Numbered from the stretch's first letter, positions 8,117 through 18,285 are shown. The stretch: DNA of 64,000 nucleotides from JAIBJN01 sp963811635 (GCA_963811635.1 CAWESB010000008.1:77437-141436); one strand, 5' to 3'. Numbers and translations are program-made. Notes: generated by a model from the sequence alone, not told the origin.

Positions 8117-8743
8117 ATGCCCGCCAAGACCATCAGGTTCTGCGACGAGAGCGAGCTCGGCTTCGGGTGGATCGCCGAGCAGCCCGAGCTCCTCCAGCGC
8201 GCCTCCCACGCGCTTTGCTCGGACGGCCGCGTCTGGCTCGTCGACCCCGTGGACGGCCCGGGCTTGGAGGAGCGCGTCCGTGCCCTCGGCGAGCCCGCCG
8301 GCGTCGTCCAGCTCGTCGACCGGCACGACCGCGACTGCGCCGCGCTCGCCGCGCGCCTCGGTGTCCCGCACCACCGGCTCCCTTTCGCGGGGGTGCCCGG
8401 CTCGCCCTTCGAGGCGCGGACCGTGCTGAGCGTGCCGGGCTGGCGGGAGGCCGTGCTTTGGTGGGAGGCCGAGCGCGTGCTCGTGTGCATGGAGGCACTG
8501 GGGACGTCGCGCTACTTCCGCGGCCCGGACGAGGAGCTCGCCGTCCACCCGTTCCTGCGGCTCCACCAGCCCAGGGGCCTTCGGGACCTGGCCAGGCGCG
8601 TGGCGCCTGGGCACGTCCTGGTGGGCCACGGCGAGGGCATCCACGACGGCGCGGCGCCCGCGCTCGTGCGCGCCGTCGACACGGCGCGGCGGGGAACGCC
8701 GCGCTGGCTCCGACATCAGCTCCGAAGGAGGCGAACGCCATGA
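8117..8743 (+). CDS. Metallo-beta-lactamase-like hypothetical protein
   Basis: This is a 208-residue protein. The early segment RVWLVDPVDG, then a DRHDRDC motif near residue 70 and HGEGIHDG near the C-terminus, resemble positions of the MBL-fold metal motifs (HxHxDH and later His/Asp). They are clearly degenerate, so catalytic metal binding is uncertain. It overlaps the next gene by ATGA, so the two are probably translationally coupled. The N-terminus has a tryptophan-containing WI/WL pattern seen in short uncharacterised actinobacterial relatives. Function unknown. Confidence 0.7.
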   Translation: MPAKTIRFCDESELGFGWIAEQPELLQRASHALCSDGRVWLVDPVDGPGLEERVRALGEPAGVVQLVDRHDRDCAALAARLGVPHHRLPFAGVPGSPFEARTVLSVPGWREAVLWWEAERVLVCMEALGTSRYFRGPDEELAVHPFLRLHQPRGLRDLARRVAPGHVLVGHGEGIHDGAAPALVRAVDTARRGTPRWLRHQLRRRRTP

Positions 8744-9528
8744 GGGACGACCTCACACCCGGCAACCCGTTCCCCGACCTGCGACTGCCCGACACAGGCG
8801 GCCGCGAGCGCGCGCTGAGCGAGCTCGCGCCCGGCCAGCCTCTGATCCTCGCGTTCGTGCGCGGCTGGTGGTGCCCGAAGGAGCAGGTGCGCCTGCGCAA
8901 CCTCGTCGACCTCCAGGACGAGATCCAGCGCGAGTTCGGCCGAATCGCCGCCGTCACCGTGGACGAGCCGTACGTCAACGGCGCCTTCCGCGCGGGCCTC
9001 GGCGGCCACTTCCCCTTCCTCTCGGACGTCGACCGCGCGGTCGCGAACGAGCTCGACCTGCTGGAGCTCACGGACGAGACGCACCGGCCGTTCCTCCCCT
9101 TCACCTTCCTGCTCGACTCACTGCTCGTCATCAGGAGGATCTGGTGCGGGTTCTGGTACTGGGGGAACCCGACGCCGGACGAGCTCCGGCTCGGCCTGCG
9201 CGAGATCGTCGCCGCGGAGCAGCCCAGTTACGACCCGCAGGCGGTGTGGAACGCTGGGGGCGCGGCCGCGGACGCCGGCATCGACGCGTCCGTCGTGTGG
9301 ATCCGCGAGGACTCGCAGGGCAACGAGCTCTGGCGCGGGGCGCACGAGGGCATGACCCCCGAGGTCGGCGCCGAGCTCGGCCGCTCGTCGGTGGACGGCC
9401 GTCCGTGGATCGTCCGACGGGTCGAGGAGGCGGACGGGCGCACGGCGATTCACGTCAGCAAGGAGGGTGCGACCGGCGATCCACGGCTCGTCGGCCACGG
9501 CATCACCGCCGGCCCACGCGTGCCGTAG
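8740..9528 (+). CDS. Peroxiredoxin/thioredoxin-like redox protein
   Basis: This 262-residue protein starts at ATG 8740, with AAGGAG 9 bases upstream. Residues 1-160 have the AhpC/TSA thioredoxin fold: GNPFPDLRLP, then RGWWCPKEQ with Cys45 at the peroxidatic position, then TVDEPY and FLSDVDRAVANEL. The usual second resolving Cys next to Cys45 is missing (CPKE instead of CxxC), so a one-Cys mechanism or a non-peroxidase role is possible. The last 80 residues form a separate small domain of unknown type. It is coupled to the MBL-like gene upstream. Confidence 0.8.
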   Translation: MRDDLTPGNPFPDLRLPDTGGRERALSELAPGQPLILAFVRGWWCPKEQVRLRNLVDLQDEIQREFGRIAAVTVDEPYVNGAFRAGLGGHFPFLSDVDRAVANELDLLELTDETHRPFLPFTFLLDSLLVIRRIWCGFWYWGNPTPDELRLGLREIVAAEQPSYDPQAVWNAGGAAADAGIDASVVWIREDSQGNELWRGAHEGMTPEVGAELGRSSVDGRPWIVRRVEEADGRTAIHVSKEGATGDPRLVGHGITAGPRVP

Positions 9529-9538
9529 AGTCGCGCGC

Positions 9539-10141
9539 GTGTCCAGCCAGACCGCTCCGCTCGGGCGCCCGGGCCTCGCAGTCTGGCTCCGCTCGCTCGG
9601 CGGCTGCCTCGCGGCCGGGCTGATCGTCGGGATCGTCGTCGCCGGCTTCGGCTCGCGGCTCGTCATGCGGCTCCTCGCCGTGGCGGACCCCGACGCCGAG
9701 GGCGTCATCACGGAGAACGGCAACCGGGTAGGCGAGATCACGCTCGCCGGGACAGCGGCGCTCGTCGGCTTCACCGGGATCTTCTCTGGCGTCGCGGCGG
9801 GGCTGATCGTCTTCGGCGTTCGGCGCTGGCTGCCGGCGCGGCTCATCTGGCGCGGCCTGGCGCTCTCGGTCGTCCTGCTCGCCTTGCTCGGCGGGCTCGT
9901 CCTCGACCCCGACAACTTCGACTTTCGCTTCCTCGAGCCGGCCGGCCTCGCCGTCGCGCTCTTCGGCGCCCTCTTCTTCGCGGCCGGGTATGCACTCGCG
10001 CCGCTCGCCCACCGGCTCGCCCCCGACGTCCCGCGCTTCCTCTTCCGGCGGGACGTGACGATCGCCGGCGGCACGGCCATCGCCGTCGCGGTCGGCTTCG
10101 GGCTCGTCCAGGTCGCCGAGGCGATCCTCGAGCTCGTCTGA
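9539..10141 (+). CDS. Integral membrane hypothetical protein
   Basis: This 200-residue protein has about five predicted membrane helices (for example LAAGLIVGIVVAGFGSRLVM, then GTAALVGFTGIFSGVAAGLI). A conserved-looking basic loop follows the first helix (GSRLVMRLL), and a DPDNFDF segment sits between helices. The GTG start at 9539 lies 10 bases after the previous stop, which suggests co-transcription. I see no recognisable family motif and propose no function. Confidence 0.7.
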   Translation: MSSQTAPLGRPGLAVWLRSLGGCLAAGLIVGIVVAGFGSRLVMRLLAVADPDAEGVITENGNRVGEITLAGTAALVGFTGIFSGVAAGLIVFGVRRWLPARLIWRGLALSVVLLALLGGLVLDPDNFDFRFLEPAGLAVALFGALFFAAGYALAPLAHRLAPDVPRFLFRRDVTIAGGTAIAVAVGFGLVQVAEAILELV

Positions 10142-10195
10142 CCGCCCGCCGCGTGTCCCGGCCCGGGCGTGCGGTGTACTTGTAGGGGATACGCG

Positions 10196-11503
10196 ATGAC
10201 TTACGACCGCCGCGACCTGCTCGTTCGGACGGGCCTCCTCGTCGGCGCCGGCGCGCTCGCGGCGGCCGGGTGCCGCTCCGACGACGAGGCTCGCACCGCG
10301 GGAGCGGCCAAGGGGCTCGACACGTGGGAGGGCGTCCAGGCGAGCTTCGAGCTCGACCGCGAGCGCGCCCAGCTCTCGACCTTCCTCCTCGCCCCGCACC
10401 CGGAGCCCGTGCGGGAGGCGATCGAGGGGCACCGGCGCCGGCTCGACGCCGACGCCGCCGTGACGATCCAGGACGACGAGGAGCGGCTCGAGGCGGAGGC
10501 GCTCCAGGGCGCCGCCGGCTACCTTGGCGTCGCCCCGGAGGAGATCGCCCTCACCGGCTCGACGACGATGGGCCTCGGCCTGCTCTATGCGACCCTCGCG
10601 CTGGCACCCGGGGAGGAGATCGTCACGACCGAGCACGACTTCTTCTCCACGCACGAGGCCCTGCGCCTCCGCGCCGACGCGACCGGCGCCGCCGTGCGCC
10701 GCGTTCGCCTCTACGACGAGCCGGCGACCGCCTCCGTCGACGGGGTCGTGGCGGCGATCCGGGACGCGGTCACGCCGCGGACGCGGGCGGTCGCGCTCAC
10801 GTGGGTGCACTCGAGCACGGGCGTCAAGCTGCCGGTGCGCGCGATCGCGGACGCGCTGGCCGAGCGCGACGTCGAGCTCGGCAAGCGCAAGACGGTGCTC
10901 TGCGTCGACGCCGTGCACGCCTTCGGGGTCGAGCCGGAGCCGCTCTCCGAGCTGGACTGCGACTTCCTCGTCTCCGGCTGCCACAAGTGGCTCTTCGGGC
11001 CGCGCGGGACGGGCATCGTCTGGGGCCGCCCCGAGGCCTGGGCGGAGACGAGCCCGACGATCCCGTCCTTCACCGACCGCGAGAGCTTCGGCGCGTGGCT
11101 CCAGGGGCGGGAAGCGACCGCGGCGACGACCGCGGGCGCGTTCACGCCGGGCGGCTACCAGGCCTTTGAGCACCGCTGGGCGCTCGCGGCCGCCTTCGCG
11201 TTCCGCCACGAGATCGGCAGGGAACGCGCCGCCGAGCGCACCCGAGCGCTCGCGCTCAGGCTCAAGGACGGGCTCGGCCGGATCCCGGGAGTGGTCGTCC
11301 AGACGCCTGCGGCGCCGGAGCTCTCCTCGGGGCTCGTCTGCTGTGAGGCGCACATGCCCCCTGACGAGCTCGTCCACCGGCTGCGGGAGGAGCACGGCGT
11401 CGTCGCGAGCATGACCCCCTACGCCACGAGCTACCTCCGGTTCGGCCCGAGCATCGCCAACTCCGAGGCGGAGGTCGACCGCGCCGTGGAGGCCGTGCGG
11501 GAG

Positions 11504-11518
<15 letters not shown>
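10196..11518 (+). CDS. Exported class V aminotransferase-like PLP enzyme (Tat or lipoprotein signal)
   Basis: This is a 440-residue protein starting at ATG 10196, with AGGGGAT 6 bases upstream. The N-terminus (YDRRDLLVRTGLLVG, then LAAAGC) combines a twin-arginine-like signal with a lipobox Cys near residue 26. The rest is a class V aminotransferase/cysteine-desulfurase fold. It has LTGSTTMGLGL near residue 118, DAVHAFG with the PLP-binding Asp, and SGCHKWLFGPRGTG carrying the Schiff-base Lys. Relatives act as isopenicillin-N-epimerase-like enzymes. An extracytoplasmic PLP enzyme is unusual, and the substrate is unknown. It converges on the M20 gene with a 15-bp overlap. Confidence 0.85.
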
Positions 11519-12745
<1,227 letters not shown>

Positions 12746-12773
12746 GGGGGGAATGTATAGAGTCCCAAGCCTC

Positions 12774-12902
12774 ATGGGACGCGGCTCCAGGCCACTGAAG
12801 CGCTGGCGGAACGACCGCACGCGCAAGAAGAAGGAACGCGAGAAGCGGCACGCGGCGGAGGTGGGCGCGGCGCGCGGCAAGACGAAACCGGCCGCCAAGT
12901 GA
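12774..12902 (+). CDS. 42-residue highly basic small protein
   Basis: This short gene reads MGRGSRPLKRWRNDRTRKKK and continues to a TGA at 12900-12902. About half of its residues are Arg or Lys, with a KRWRNDR core and a helical Lys/Arg/Glu stretch. The stop overlaps the next GTG start (GTGA), the arrangement of a real coupled gene. TATAGA at 12756-12761, 12 bases before the ATG, could be its -10 element. The composition suggests nucleic-acid or ribosome binding (inference). Small basic ORFs of this kind are easily missed by gene finders. Confidence 0.65.
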   Translation: MGRGSRPLKRWRNDRTRKKKEREKRHAAEVGAARGKTKPAAK

Positions 12903-13288
12903 GCCTCGTCACCGCGATCCACCTCTACGTCACCGACCTCGACCGTTCGATCGACTGGTACACGCGGCTTCTCGGCCGCGGGCCGGCCGCTGCCTACGAC
13001 GAGGGCGAGAACGCCCACAGTGCCTTCTTCGTCCTCGAGGGCCAGACGTTCCTCGTGCTCACATGGGACCCGGAGCGCGGCCGCGAGATCGGCGGATCGG
13101 CGCGGCTCGAGCTCGCGGGCGACGACATCCCGGCCGAGATGACGCGGCTCGACCGGCAGGGAATCTCGGGCGGGCGCGTGACGCGGACGCGCTTCGGCAC
13201 GGAGGTCTACGACCTGGCCGACCCGGACGGGCACCTCGTCCGTATCGGGCCGGCGTGGACGCTCCACGCCATCGAGGGCGCGGTCTAG
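12899..13288 (+). CDS. VOC-family (glyoxalase/bleomycin-resistance fold) protein
   Basis: This 129-residue single-domain protein has the beta-alpha-beta-beta-beta pattern of vicinal oxygen chelate proteins: HLYVTDLDRSIDWYTRLLGR at the start and VYDLADPDGHLVRIGPAW near the end. Metal ligands typical of glyoxalase I are only partly recognisable (His near residue 6, His in DPDGH). It is translationally coupled to the 42-residue basic protein by a GTGA overlap. It converges on the DUF192 gene with a shared CTAG stop. The substrate is unknown. Confidence 0.8.
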   Translation: MSLVTAIHLYVTDLDRSIDWYTRLLGRGPAAAYDEGENAHSAFFVLEGQTFLVLTWDPERGREIGGSARLELAGDDIPAEMTRLDRQGISGGRVTRTRFGTEVYDLADPDGHLVRIGPAWTLHAIEGAV

Positions 13289-13641
13289 GCTGCCGTCGCC
13301 GGCCTGACGACCACGGCGTCGCCGGGCCGGAGCCCGACCCGCTCGCACTCGCCGGCCGGAAGCTCGATCACGGCCTTCGCGCCCTTGCAGCCGGCGAGCC
13401 GCCACGGGCGCAGGTTCTCGGCGACCCGGAGCACGCGGCTCTCGCGATCGAGGAAGACCGCGTCGATCGCGAAGCGCATGAACCACATGTGAATGGACGA
13501 CGCGGGGCGAAGGAGAATCCCTTCGCCCCGCTCGAGCCCGGCGCGCCCGAGGAGCCCTCGGGCCCGGGTGAGCGGCGTCTCGGCGAGGAGACACCGCTCA
13601 CAAACCAGGCTGCCGTCGTGTTGTTCGAGCTTGACCAGCAC
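13285..13641 (-). CDS. DUF192 family protein
   Basis: This 118-residue protein has the DUF192 hallmarks: TPLTRARGLLGR near residue 23, HMWFMRFAIDAVFLD in the middle, RPWRLAGCKGAKAVIELPAG, and a final LRPGDAVVV strand. The family is a small beta-barrel of unknown function, often exported in other bacteria; here no signal peptide is seen. Two Cys (VCERC) near residue 16 may bind metal. The GTG start at 13641 lies 8 bases after the stop of the upstream DD-peptidase-like gene on the same strand, suggesting one transcript. Confidence 0.85.
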   Translation of the reverse strand: MLVKLEQHDGSLVCERCLLAETPLTRARGLLGRAGLERGEGILLRPASSIHMWFMRFAIDAVFLDRESRVLRVAENLRPWRLAGCKGAKAVIELPAGECERVGLRPGDAVVVRPATAA

Positions 13642-13649
13642 GTGAGTCT

Positions 13650-15155
13650 CTAGAACCCCACGTGGATATGGTCGTCGTGATCTGCCAGCGGGAAGGACGG
13701 TCCGCCCAAGCCGAGCAGTGAGATGACCTGCTTCGGCTGGAGCTCGGCGGGGAGGAGCAGGATGTTCTTCACTGCGTGCTCCGTGAGCCCGCCCGGCTCC
13801 TGGTGGCCGTAGATGGACGTGTCCTCGAGCGCGGCCACGTCGACGGCCAGGCCGTAGACGTGCGCCGAGATGACGCCCGGGCGCGAGTAGAGGCGATGAC
13901 CGCTGATGAGGCTGGACACGGTCACCTGCTTGTGGGTCTCCGCCAGGTAGCGGAGCAGCACGAGCACGCGGACGTCGACCCGGCCGAGCGCCACGTCGAG
14001 GCGGCCGCCCTGGTAGACGGACATGCGCTTGTCGCGCAGGACCATCCGCTGGAGCCGGCCCTTCGAGGCCTCGAAGCCGTCGACGAGGGAGCGTAGGCCG
14101 ACCGCACGGTTGTAGTTGCGGAGGGCGAACGCCTCGTCGGCGAAGCTTCGGCCGCCGTAGGCGCGCAGCGCCTTCAGCGGGCGCTGGCGGGCATGGAGGC
14201 CGGACAGCTGCCGGGCGGTGCTCCGCACGGGGCCGAGGCTCATGGAGCTGCTGTCGAACCCGCGGGCGCGGAGAACGCCCAGCACCAGCGCCCAGTCGAC
14301 CTTCGCGAGGGTGGCCTCACGGACGAGGTCGCGGGCGAAGGCCGCCTTCAGGCGCTTGGCCGGGGGGGTCGGGTCGGGCAGCGGGCGGTGCAGCCAGATG
14401 GTCGAGAAGAACCCGTCGGCGTCGGCCTCGGGATCGAGGTGCGCCGGGCTGCGGGTCTGCTTGTCGATGACCGGCAGGCTGCCCGGAGCGGGCGAGCCGT
14501 TGCCGGGGCCGTCGCCCACGCCGGGAGCGGGCGGCTGCGGCGTCTCGGGCGAGTCGCCGTCGTCGCCGGCCTCGTCCGGCAGGGGCGGAGGCGGCTGAGT
14601 CTCGCCGTCGCCGGGATTCTCGCTCCCGTCGCCGGGCTGCTCGCCGCCGGCCGGACCATCGCCGGGATCGGCAGGAGTCTCGCCCTCACCAGGGCTCTCC
14701 TCGCCGTCGCCGGGCTGCTCCTCGCCGCCTGCGGGCTGCTCGCCCTCGGACGGCTCCTCGCCGCCTTCGGCAGGCTGGTCGGAGGGCTGCTCGCCCTCCT
14801 CGCCCGACTGCTCCTCGCCCGGGGCCGGCTCCTCGCTCGGAGCCTCCTCGGTCGAAGTCAGCTCGGTGGTCGTTTCGCCGCCCTCGAGCGCGCCGGCCAC
14901 GACGTCGCCGGCACCGGCCGAGAAGGCGGCACCGCCGAAGAACAGCGTGGCGAAGGCGAGACTCGTGGCGAGGCGGCGCTTGCTCCAGGTCGCGCGCGGG
15001 CGTGCGACCGGTGCGGTCGGGCCCGACTGTTGCGGGCTCGAGTCCGTCTCCGTGGTCTCCAGCTCGTTGCGACCGAGCGCCCAGAGCGTCCAGCCGGCGA
15101 GCGTGAACAGAACGAGCGACGTGACGAACCGCCGCGGCTTCTTCTTATGTGGCAT
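13650..15155 (-). CDS. Membrane-anchored protein with Glu/Gly/Pro linker and C-terminal DD-peptidase-like (M15) domain
   Basis: This 501-residue protein starts at ATG 15155 (GGGAG about 10 bases upstream). One N-terminal membrane segment (residues 12-30) and a second hydrophobic stretch near residue 80 precede about 140 residues of Glu, Gly, Pro and Ser repeats. The C-terminal domain ends with SAHVYGLAVDV and DHDDHIHVGF, the SxHxxGxAxD and HxH metal motifs of the hedgehog/DD-peptidase fold. The domain would sit outside the membrane and could cut peptidoglycan peptides. It is divergent from the Tad pilus operon, where local wall remodelling would make sense (inference). Confidence 0.75.
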   Translation of the reverse strand: MPHKKKPRRFVTSLVLFTLAGWTLWALGRNELETTETDSSPQQSGPTAPVARPRATWSKRRLATSLAFATLFFGGAAFSAGAGDVVAGALEGGETTTELTSTEEAPSEEPAPGEEQSGEEGEQPSDQPAEGGEEPSEGEQPAGGEEQPGDGEESPGEGETPADPGDGPAGGEQPGDGSENPGDGETQPPPPLPDEAGDDGDSPETPQPPAPGVGDGPGNGSPAPGSLPVIDKQTRSPAHLDPEADADGFFSTIWLHRPLPDPTPPAKRLKAAFARDLVREATLAKVDWALVLGVLRARGFDSSSMSLGPVRSTARQLSGLHARQRPLKALRAYGGRSFADEAFALRNYNRAVGLRSLVDGFEASKGRLQRMVLRDKRMSVYQGGRLDVALGRVDVRVLVLLRYLAETHKQVTVSSLISGHRLYSRPGVISAHVYGLAVDVAALEDTSIYGHQEPGGLTEHAVKNILLLPAELQPKQVISLLGLGGPSFPLADHDDHIHVGF

Positions 15156-15563
15156 CAGCCTGGTGCTCCCGTTGTAAGTCGGGCGCCGAGGCCGCCACTT
15201 CGGCGCGGAACGTCCTTCTTCAGATCCGATCCGCAACCGCTCTGCGGACTCCTTGGACTATCGGGTGAGGTCGGGAAACCGATCTTCCCCCGAACGGGTC
15301 ATATGCCCTCGAAGCCCCCCTCCGGGGGATTCTCGGACGGCGCTGACTGCCCGATGGTGCGGGGCAGATTGAGCCAAACGGCGGAGCGGTCACGCCGGGC
15401 AGCTCGAGGAGACTCGGGAACTCTTTCCATCAACGTGACCACGCTCACCGCCCGATCGATCAGCCGCTCATGGCACACCGTTGTGCCTGCCTCGCGCTCG
15501 GCTCGTTCGACGTTCAGCGCACCGGCGTGCGTGCCTGGAGTAGGGAAGGGAGGTGAATCGAGA
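15156..15563. other. 408-bp divergent regulatory region upstream of the pilin gene
   Basis: I see no credible coding sequence here. The region contains a TCGG-GAAA-CCGA hairpin at about 15270 and a GC-rich hairpin around CCCCCTCCGGGGG near 15315. GGGAGGTGA at 15548-15556 is the pilin ribosome binding site. The long leader before a highly expressed pilin gene may carry the main Tad promoter and post-transcriptional control. No known riboswitch consensus was recognised. Confidence 0.4.
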
Positions 15564-15722
15564 ATGTTCAAGTCCCTCGTTGCCCTGAAGCGCGAGGACG
15601 GCCAGACCATGGCGGAGTACGGCGTGGTCCTCGCCGTCATCACGCTCGCCATCGTCGTCGCCCTCGCCGCCCTCTCGGGCGCCATCGGCGATGCGATCAA
15701 CGGTGTCGCCGGAATCCTCTAA
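15564..15722 (+). CDS. flp: Flp/Fap-type IVb pilin
   Basis: This 52-residue prepilin has a short basic leader (MFKSLVALKREDG) and the processing motif G-QTMAEYG, with Glu at +5 and Tyr at +6 as in Flp pilins. A 20-residue hydrophobic helix and a short tail (AINGVAGIL) follow. Prepilin peptidase would cut after the Gly, and the product is the main subunit of the Tad pilus. The ribosome binding site GGGAGGTGA is the strongest in the locus, fitting high expression. It is the first gene of the pilus operon; a hairpin separates it from tadE. No prepilin peptidase gene is in the window. Confidence 0.92.
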   Translation: MFKSLVALKREDGQTMAEYGVVLAVITLAIVVALAALSGAIGDAINGVAGIL

Positions 15723-15744
15723 CGAGGACGAAGGTCAAGAGCAG

Positions 15745-15782
15745 GCGGGTCCTCTTTCGCGCTTCGCAAGAAAAGGGCCCGC
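15745..15782 (+). promoter_or_regulatory. Stem-loop between flp and tadE
   Basis: GCGGGTCCTCTTTCGC and GCAAGAAAAGGGCCCGC can pair as a stem of about 12 bp with wobble and one or two mismatches. No T run follows, so it is not a classic terminator. It probably lets the pilin message be made or survive in excess over the downstream machinery genes (inference by analogy with other pilin operons). Confidence 0.55.
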
Positions 15783-15807
15783 CTCTCACCCAAAAAGGTC
15801 GTCCCAC

Positions 15808-16215
15808 ATGCTCACCAAATTTTTGCCGCACAGGATTTCCCAGAAGAGACAACAGGGTCAGACGCTGACCGAGTTCGCGATGGTCCTGCCGCTCCTGGCG
15901 CTGCTCCTGTTCGCGGTCATCCAGTTCGGGATCGTGTTCCACCAGTACGTGACGCTCACGGACGCGGTGCGCGCCGGCGGGCGACAGGGTGCGGTCAGCC
16001 GCGACGTGTCCAACCCGCAGGGAAGCGTTGTCAACCGTGTGCGCACGTCGGCGGCCGATCTCGACCAGGCGAAGCTCGGCGTTACCGTCAGCTCCACCTG
16101 GGTCCAGGGATCCGACGTCCAGGTCGTCGCGACCTACCCCTACAACATCAGCCTCCTCGGCGTCGTCGTGAAGTCGGGGAACCTCCGAGCCCAGACGACG
16201 GAGCGCGTCGAATGA
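15808..16215 (+). CDS. tadE: TadE-like pseudopilin
   Basis: This 135-residue protein starts at ATG 15808 with AAAAGG about 10 bases upstream. A basic leader ends at QQG-QTLTEFAMVLPLLALLLF, a TadE-type prepilin motif with Glu at +5 followed by one membrane helix. The remaining 90 residues form the exported minor-pilin domain (VTLTDAVRAGGRQGAV and similar). TadE proteins join the base or tip of the Tad pilus. It is the only TadE/F-type pseudopilin seen here. Confidence 0.85.
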   Translation: MLTKFLPHRISQKRQQGQTLTEFAMVLPLLALLLFAVIQFGIVFHQYVTLTDAVRAGGRQGAVSRDVSNPQGSVVNRVRTSAADLDQAKLGVTVSSTWVQGSDVQVVATYPYNISLLGVVVKSGNLRAQTTERVE

Positions 16216-16319
16216 GCGGCCGACGCGCCTACGCCGTCTCCCTCCGCGAATGAGCGCTCAGCTCTTCGGCCGAGGAAGCCGATAAGGCACTCAATCCGAG
16301 ACCAGAAAGACGTGGTGCA

Positions 16320-17099
16320 ATGACGTATCGACTCCGAAATCTCGGGCTCGCGCTCGCGCTCGCCGCCGTCGCGGTCCTGCTCGTCTTCTATTACGTCTCC
16401 CAAGAGCGGGGTCGGCTCCAGGAGGATCAGGAGCTCGTCCCGGTCTGGGTTGCGTCGAAGGACATCCCCGTGGGCACGTCGGGCGCCGAGCTCGACGCCG
16501 GCGGGTTCCTGACGCAGTCCGAGGTCGAGCGCGGCCAGGTTTCCCCCGGCGCGCTCCTCGACCCGGCCGACGTCGCGACCAAGGTCGTCGTCAACCCGAT
16601 CTACGAGGGCGAGCAGGTGAGCACGCTTCGCTTCAAGTCGGAGGAGCAGAAGGGCATCCGCGCCCAGCTCACCGGCACCCTCCGCGCGGTACAGGTCCCG
16701 GGCGACGAGCACCAGCTGCTGGCCGGGACGCTCATCGAGGGCGACCGGGTCGACGTCGTGGGCACCTGGAACGTGCCCGAGTCCGCCACGAACCACGTCA
16801 GTCGCACGATTCTCCGCGACATCCTCGTCCTCGAGCCCGCGATCAAGGCGGACGTACAGACGAAGATCACGGAGGACGCCGACAAGGGCCTCTCCGTCAA
16901 GCTCGCCCTCACGGACGCGCAGGAGCACAAGCTCTTCTGGGTCGTCTCGAACGGTGTCTGGACGCTCACGCTGCGGGCGCCGACCGACGCGTCCGACAGT
17001 CCCGACGCCGCCGAGTCTTGGTGGACGCTCCTGACGGACGGTCTCAAGTCGCAGCAGCTCGAGGGACTGTGGAGTAAGGAGCTGATCGGCAATGAGTAG
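16320..17099 (+). CDS. cpaB: CpaB/RcpC-type Flp pilus assembly protein with SAF domain
   Basis: This 259-residue protein has an N-terminal membrane anchor (residues 8-26) and a SAF domain, with VWVASKDIPVGT and NPIYEGEQVSTLRF as its usual strands. A second beta domain follows, containing VPGDEHQLLAGTLIEGDRVDVV. CpaB sits outside the membrane and helps build the Tad pilus; in diderms it contacts the secretin, absent here. The end overlaps the cpaE start by 8 bases. The ribosome binding site (GGTG) is weak, so expression may depend on readthrough from tadE. Confidence 0.85.
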   Translation: MTYRLRNLGLALALAAVAVLLVFYYVSQERGRLQEDQELVPVWVASKDIPVGTSGAELDAGGFLTQSEVERGQVSPGALLDPADVATKVVVNPIYEGEQVSTLRFKSEEQKGIRAQLTGTLRAVQVPGDEHQLLAGTLIEGDRVDVVGTWNVPESATNHVSRTILRDILVLEPAIKADVQTKITEDADKGLSVKLALTDAQEHKLFWVVSNGVWTLTLRAPTDASDSPDAAESWWTLLTDGLKSQQLEGLWSKELIGNE

Positions 17100-18285
17100 C
17101 GATACGTCCATCTCCGTCCGCCAGAAGGCTCGGATCTTCGTCACGGGCTCGTGCGACGGCCTCGACCAGCTGCGAGACGCTCTCGAGCGCCACGCCGAGA
17201 TCGAGCTCGTGGGAACCAGCGTCGCCGTGGCCGAGTCGTCCGGCGTCCTCACCGGAGGCCACCTCGAGGTGGTGCTCCACGGGACGCGGAGCTCCACGCT
17301 CCCGGCCGATGAGATCGCGACGATCCGCGAGCACACCCGCGCTCCGATCATCCTGCTCGCCTCGGGCGAGGCCTCGGTCCTGCTCGAGGAGGCGCTGGAG
17401 GCAGACGTCTCGGACGTCCTGCTCCTGCCGCAGATGACCGAGAACGTCGTCTTTGCCATCCGCAAGGCCGGCCGGTCGGGCCTGCGGCCGACCCCGTCGG
17501 CGGCGCCGACCCGGCGCGGCCGCATCGTCACGGTGTTCTCGCCGAAGGGCGGAACGGGCAAGACGGTCACGTCGACCAACCTCGCCGCGGCGTTCGCGAA
17601 GTTCGAGGGCAAGCGCACTCTGCTCCTCGACCTCGACCTGCAGTTCGGGGACGCGGCGATCATGCTCGGGCTCGAGCCCGAGAAGACCATCTACGACCTC
17701 GTCGTCGCCCCGGGCGAGCTCGACTCCGAGAAGCTCGCGGGCTACACGACCCGGCATCCGTCGGGCCTCGACATCCTCCCCGCCCCCGTGCGGCCGGAGG
17801 ACGCCGAGCTCGTCACGGAGACCAAGCTGTCGCGCCTGCTGGAGGTGGCGCGCGAGTCGTACGACGTCATCGTCGTCGACACGTCGCCCTTCTTCCACGG
17901 GCCCATGCTCGCCACCCTCGACCGGACGGATGAGCTGCTGCTCGTCTGCGGGCTCGACGTCCCGACGTTGAAGAACGTCAGGCTCGCGCTGCAGACGCTC
18001 GAGCTGCTCGCCTTCCCGCAGAACCGCATCCGCGTCGTCCTCAACCGTGCCAACTCCAAGGTCGGGATGAAGCGGGCCGAGGTCGAGGGCGCCCTCGAGG
18101 TGAAGGTGCGCTTCGAGGTTCCCAGCGACCGCGCGGTGCCCATCGCCGTGAACCGCGGCAACCCGGCGGTCCTCGCCGAGTCCGGCGCGGACTTCTCGAA
18201 GGCGATCCGCGAGATGGCGAAGGGTCTCCAGCCGGCCGAGGCGGCCAAGGCGTCGCAGAAGCGCGGCCTCTTCAAGCGGAGCTGA
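17092..18285 (+). CDS. cpaE: CpaE/TadZ-type MinD-like ATPase
   Basis: This 397-residue protein has an N-terminal receiver-like domain (about residues 10-125) without a clear phosphorylatable Asp pattern. A MinD/ParA ATPase follows with the deviant Walker A KGGTGKT near residue 153, LLDLDLQFGD, and VIVVDTSPFF as Walker B region. TadZ/CpaE proteins place the pilus machine at a cell site. It overlaps cpaB at the start and is 2 bases from cpaF, so it is part of the operon. Confidence 0.9.
   Translation: MSSDTSISVRQKARIFVTGSCDGLDQLRDALERHAEIELVGTSVAVAESSGVLTGGHLEVVLHGTRSSTLPADEIATIREHTRAPIILLASGEASVLLEEALEADVSDVLLLPQMTENVVFAIRKAGRSGLRPTPSAAPTRRGRIVTVFSPKGGTGKTVTSTNLAAAFAKFEGKRTLLLDLDLQFGDAAIMLGLEPEKTIYDLVVAPGELDSEKLAGYTTRHPSGLDILPAPVRPEDAELVTETKLSRLLEVARESYDVIVVDTSPFFHGPMLATLDRTDELLLVCGLDVPTLKNVRLALQTLELLAFPQNRIRVVLNRANSKVGMKRAEVEGALEVKVRFEVPSDRAVPIAVNRGNPAVLAESGADFSKAIREMAKGLQPAEAAKASQKRGLFKRS

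Noticed and set aside
5744..8716. A 990-codon minus-strand frame spanning the oxidase and the region opposite mntH
   Set aside because: Only the last third is the multicopper oxidase; the rest is the Arg/Asp-rich antisense of mntH and has no family similarity.
15156..15563. A c-di-GMP riboswitch before the pilin gene
   Set aside because: The conserved GEMM bases could not be found; only simple GC-rich hairpins are present.
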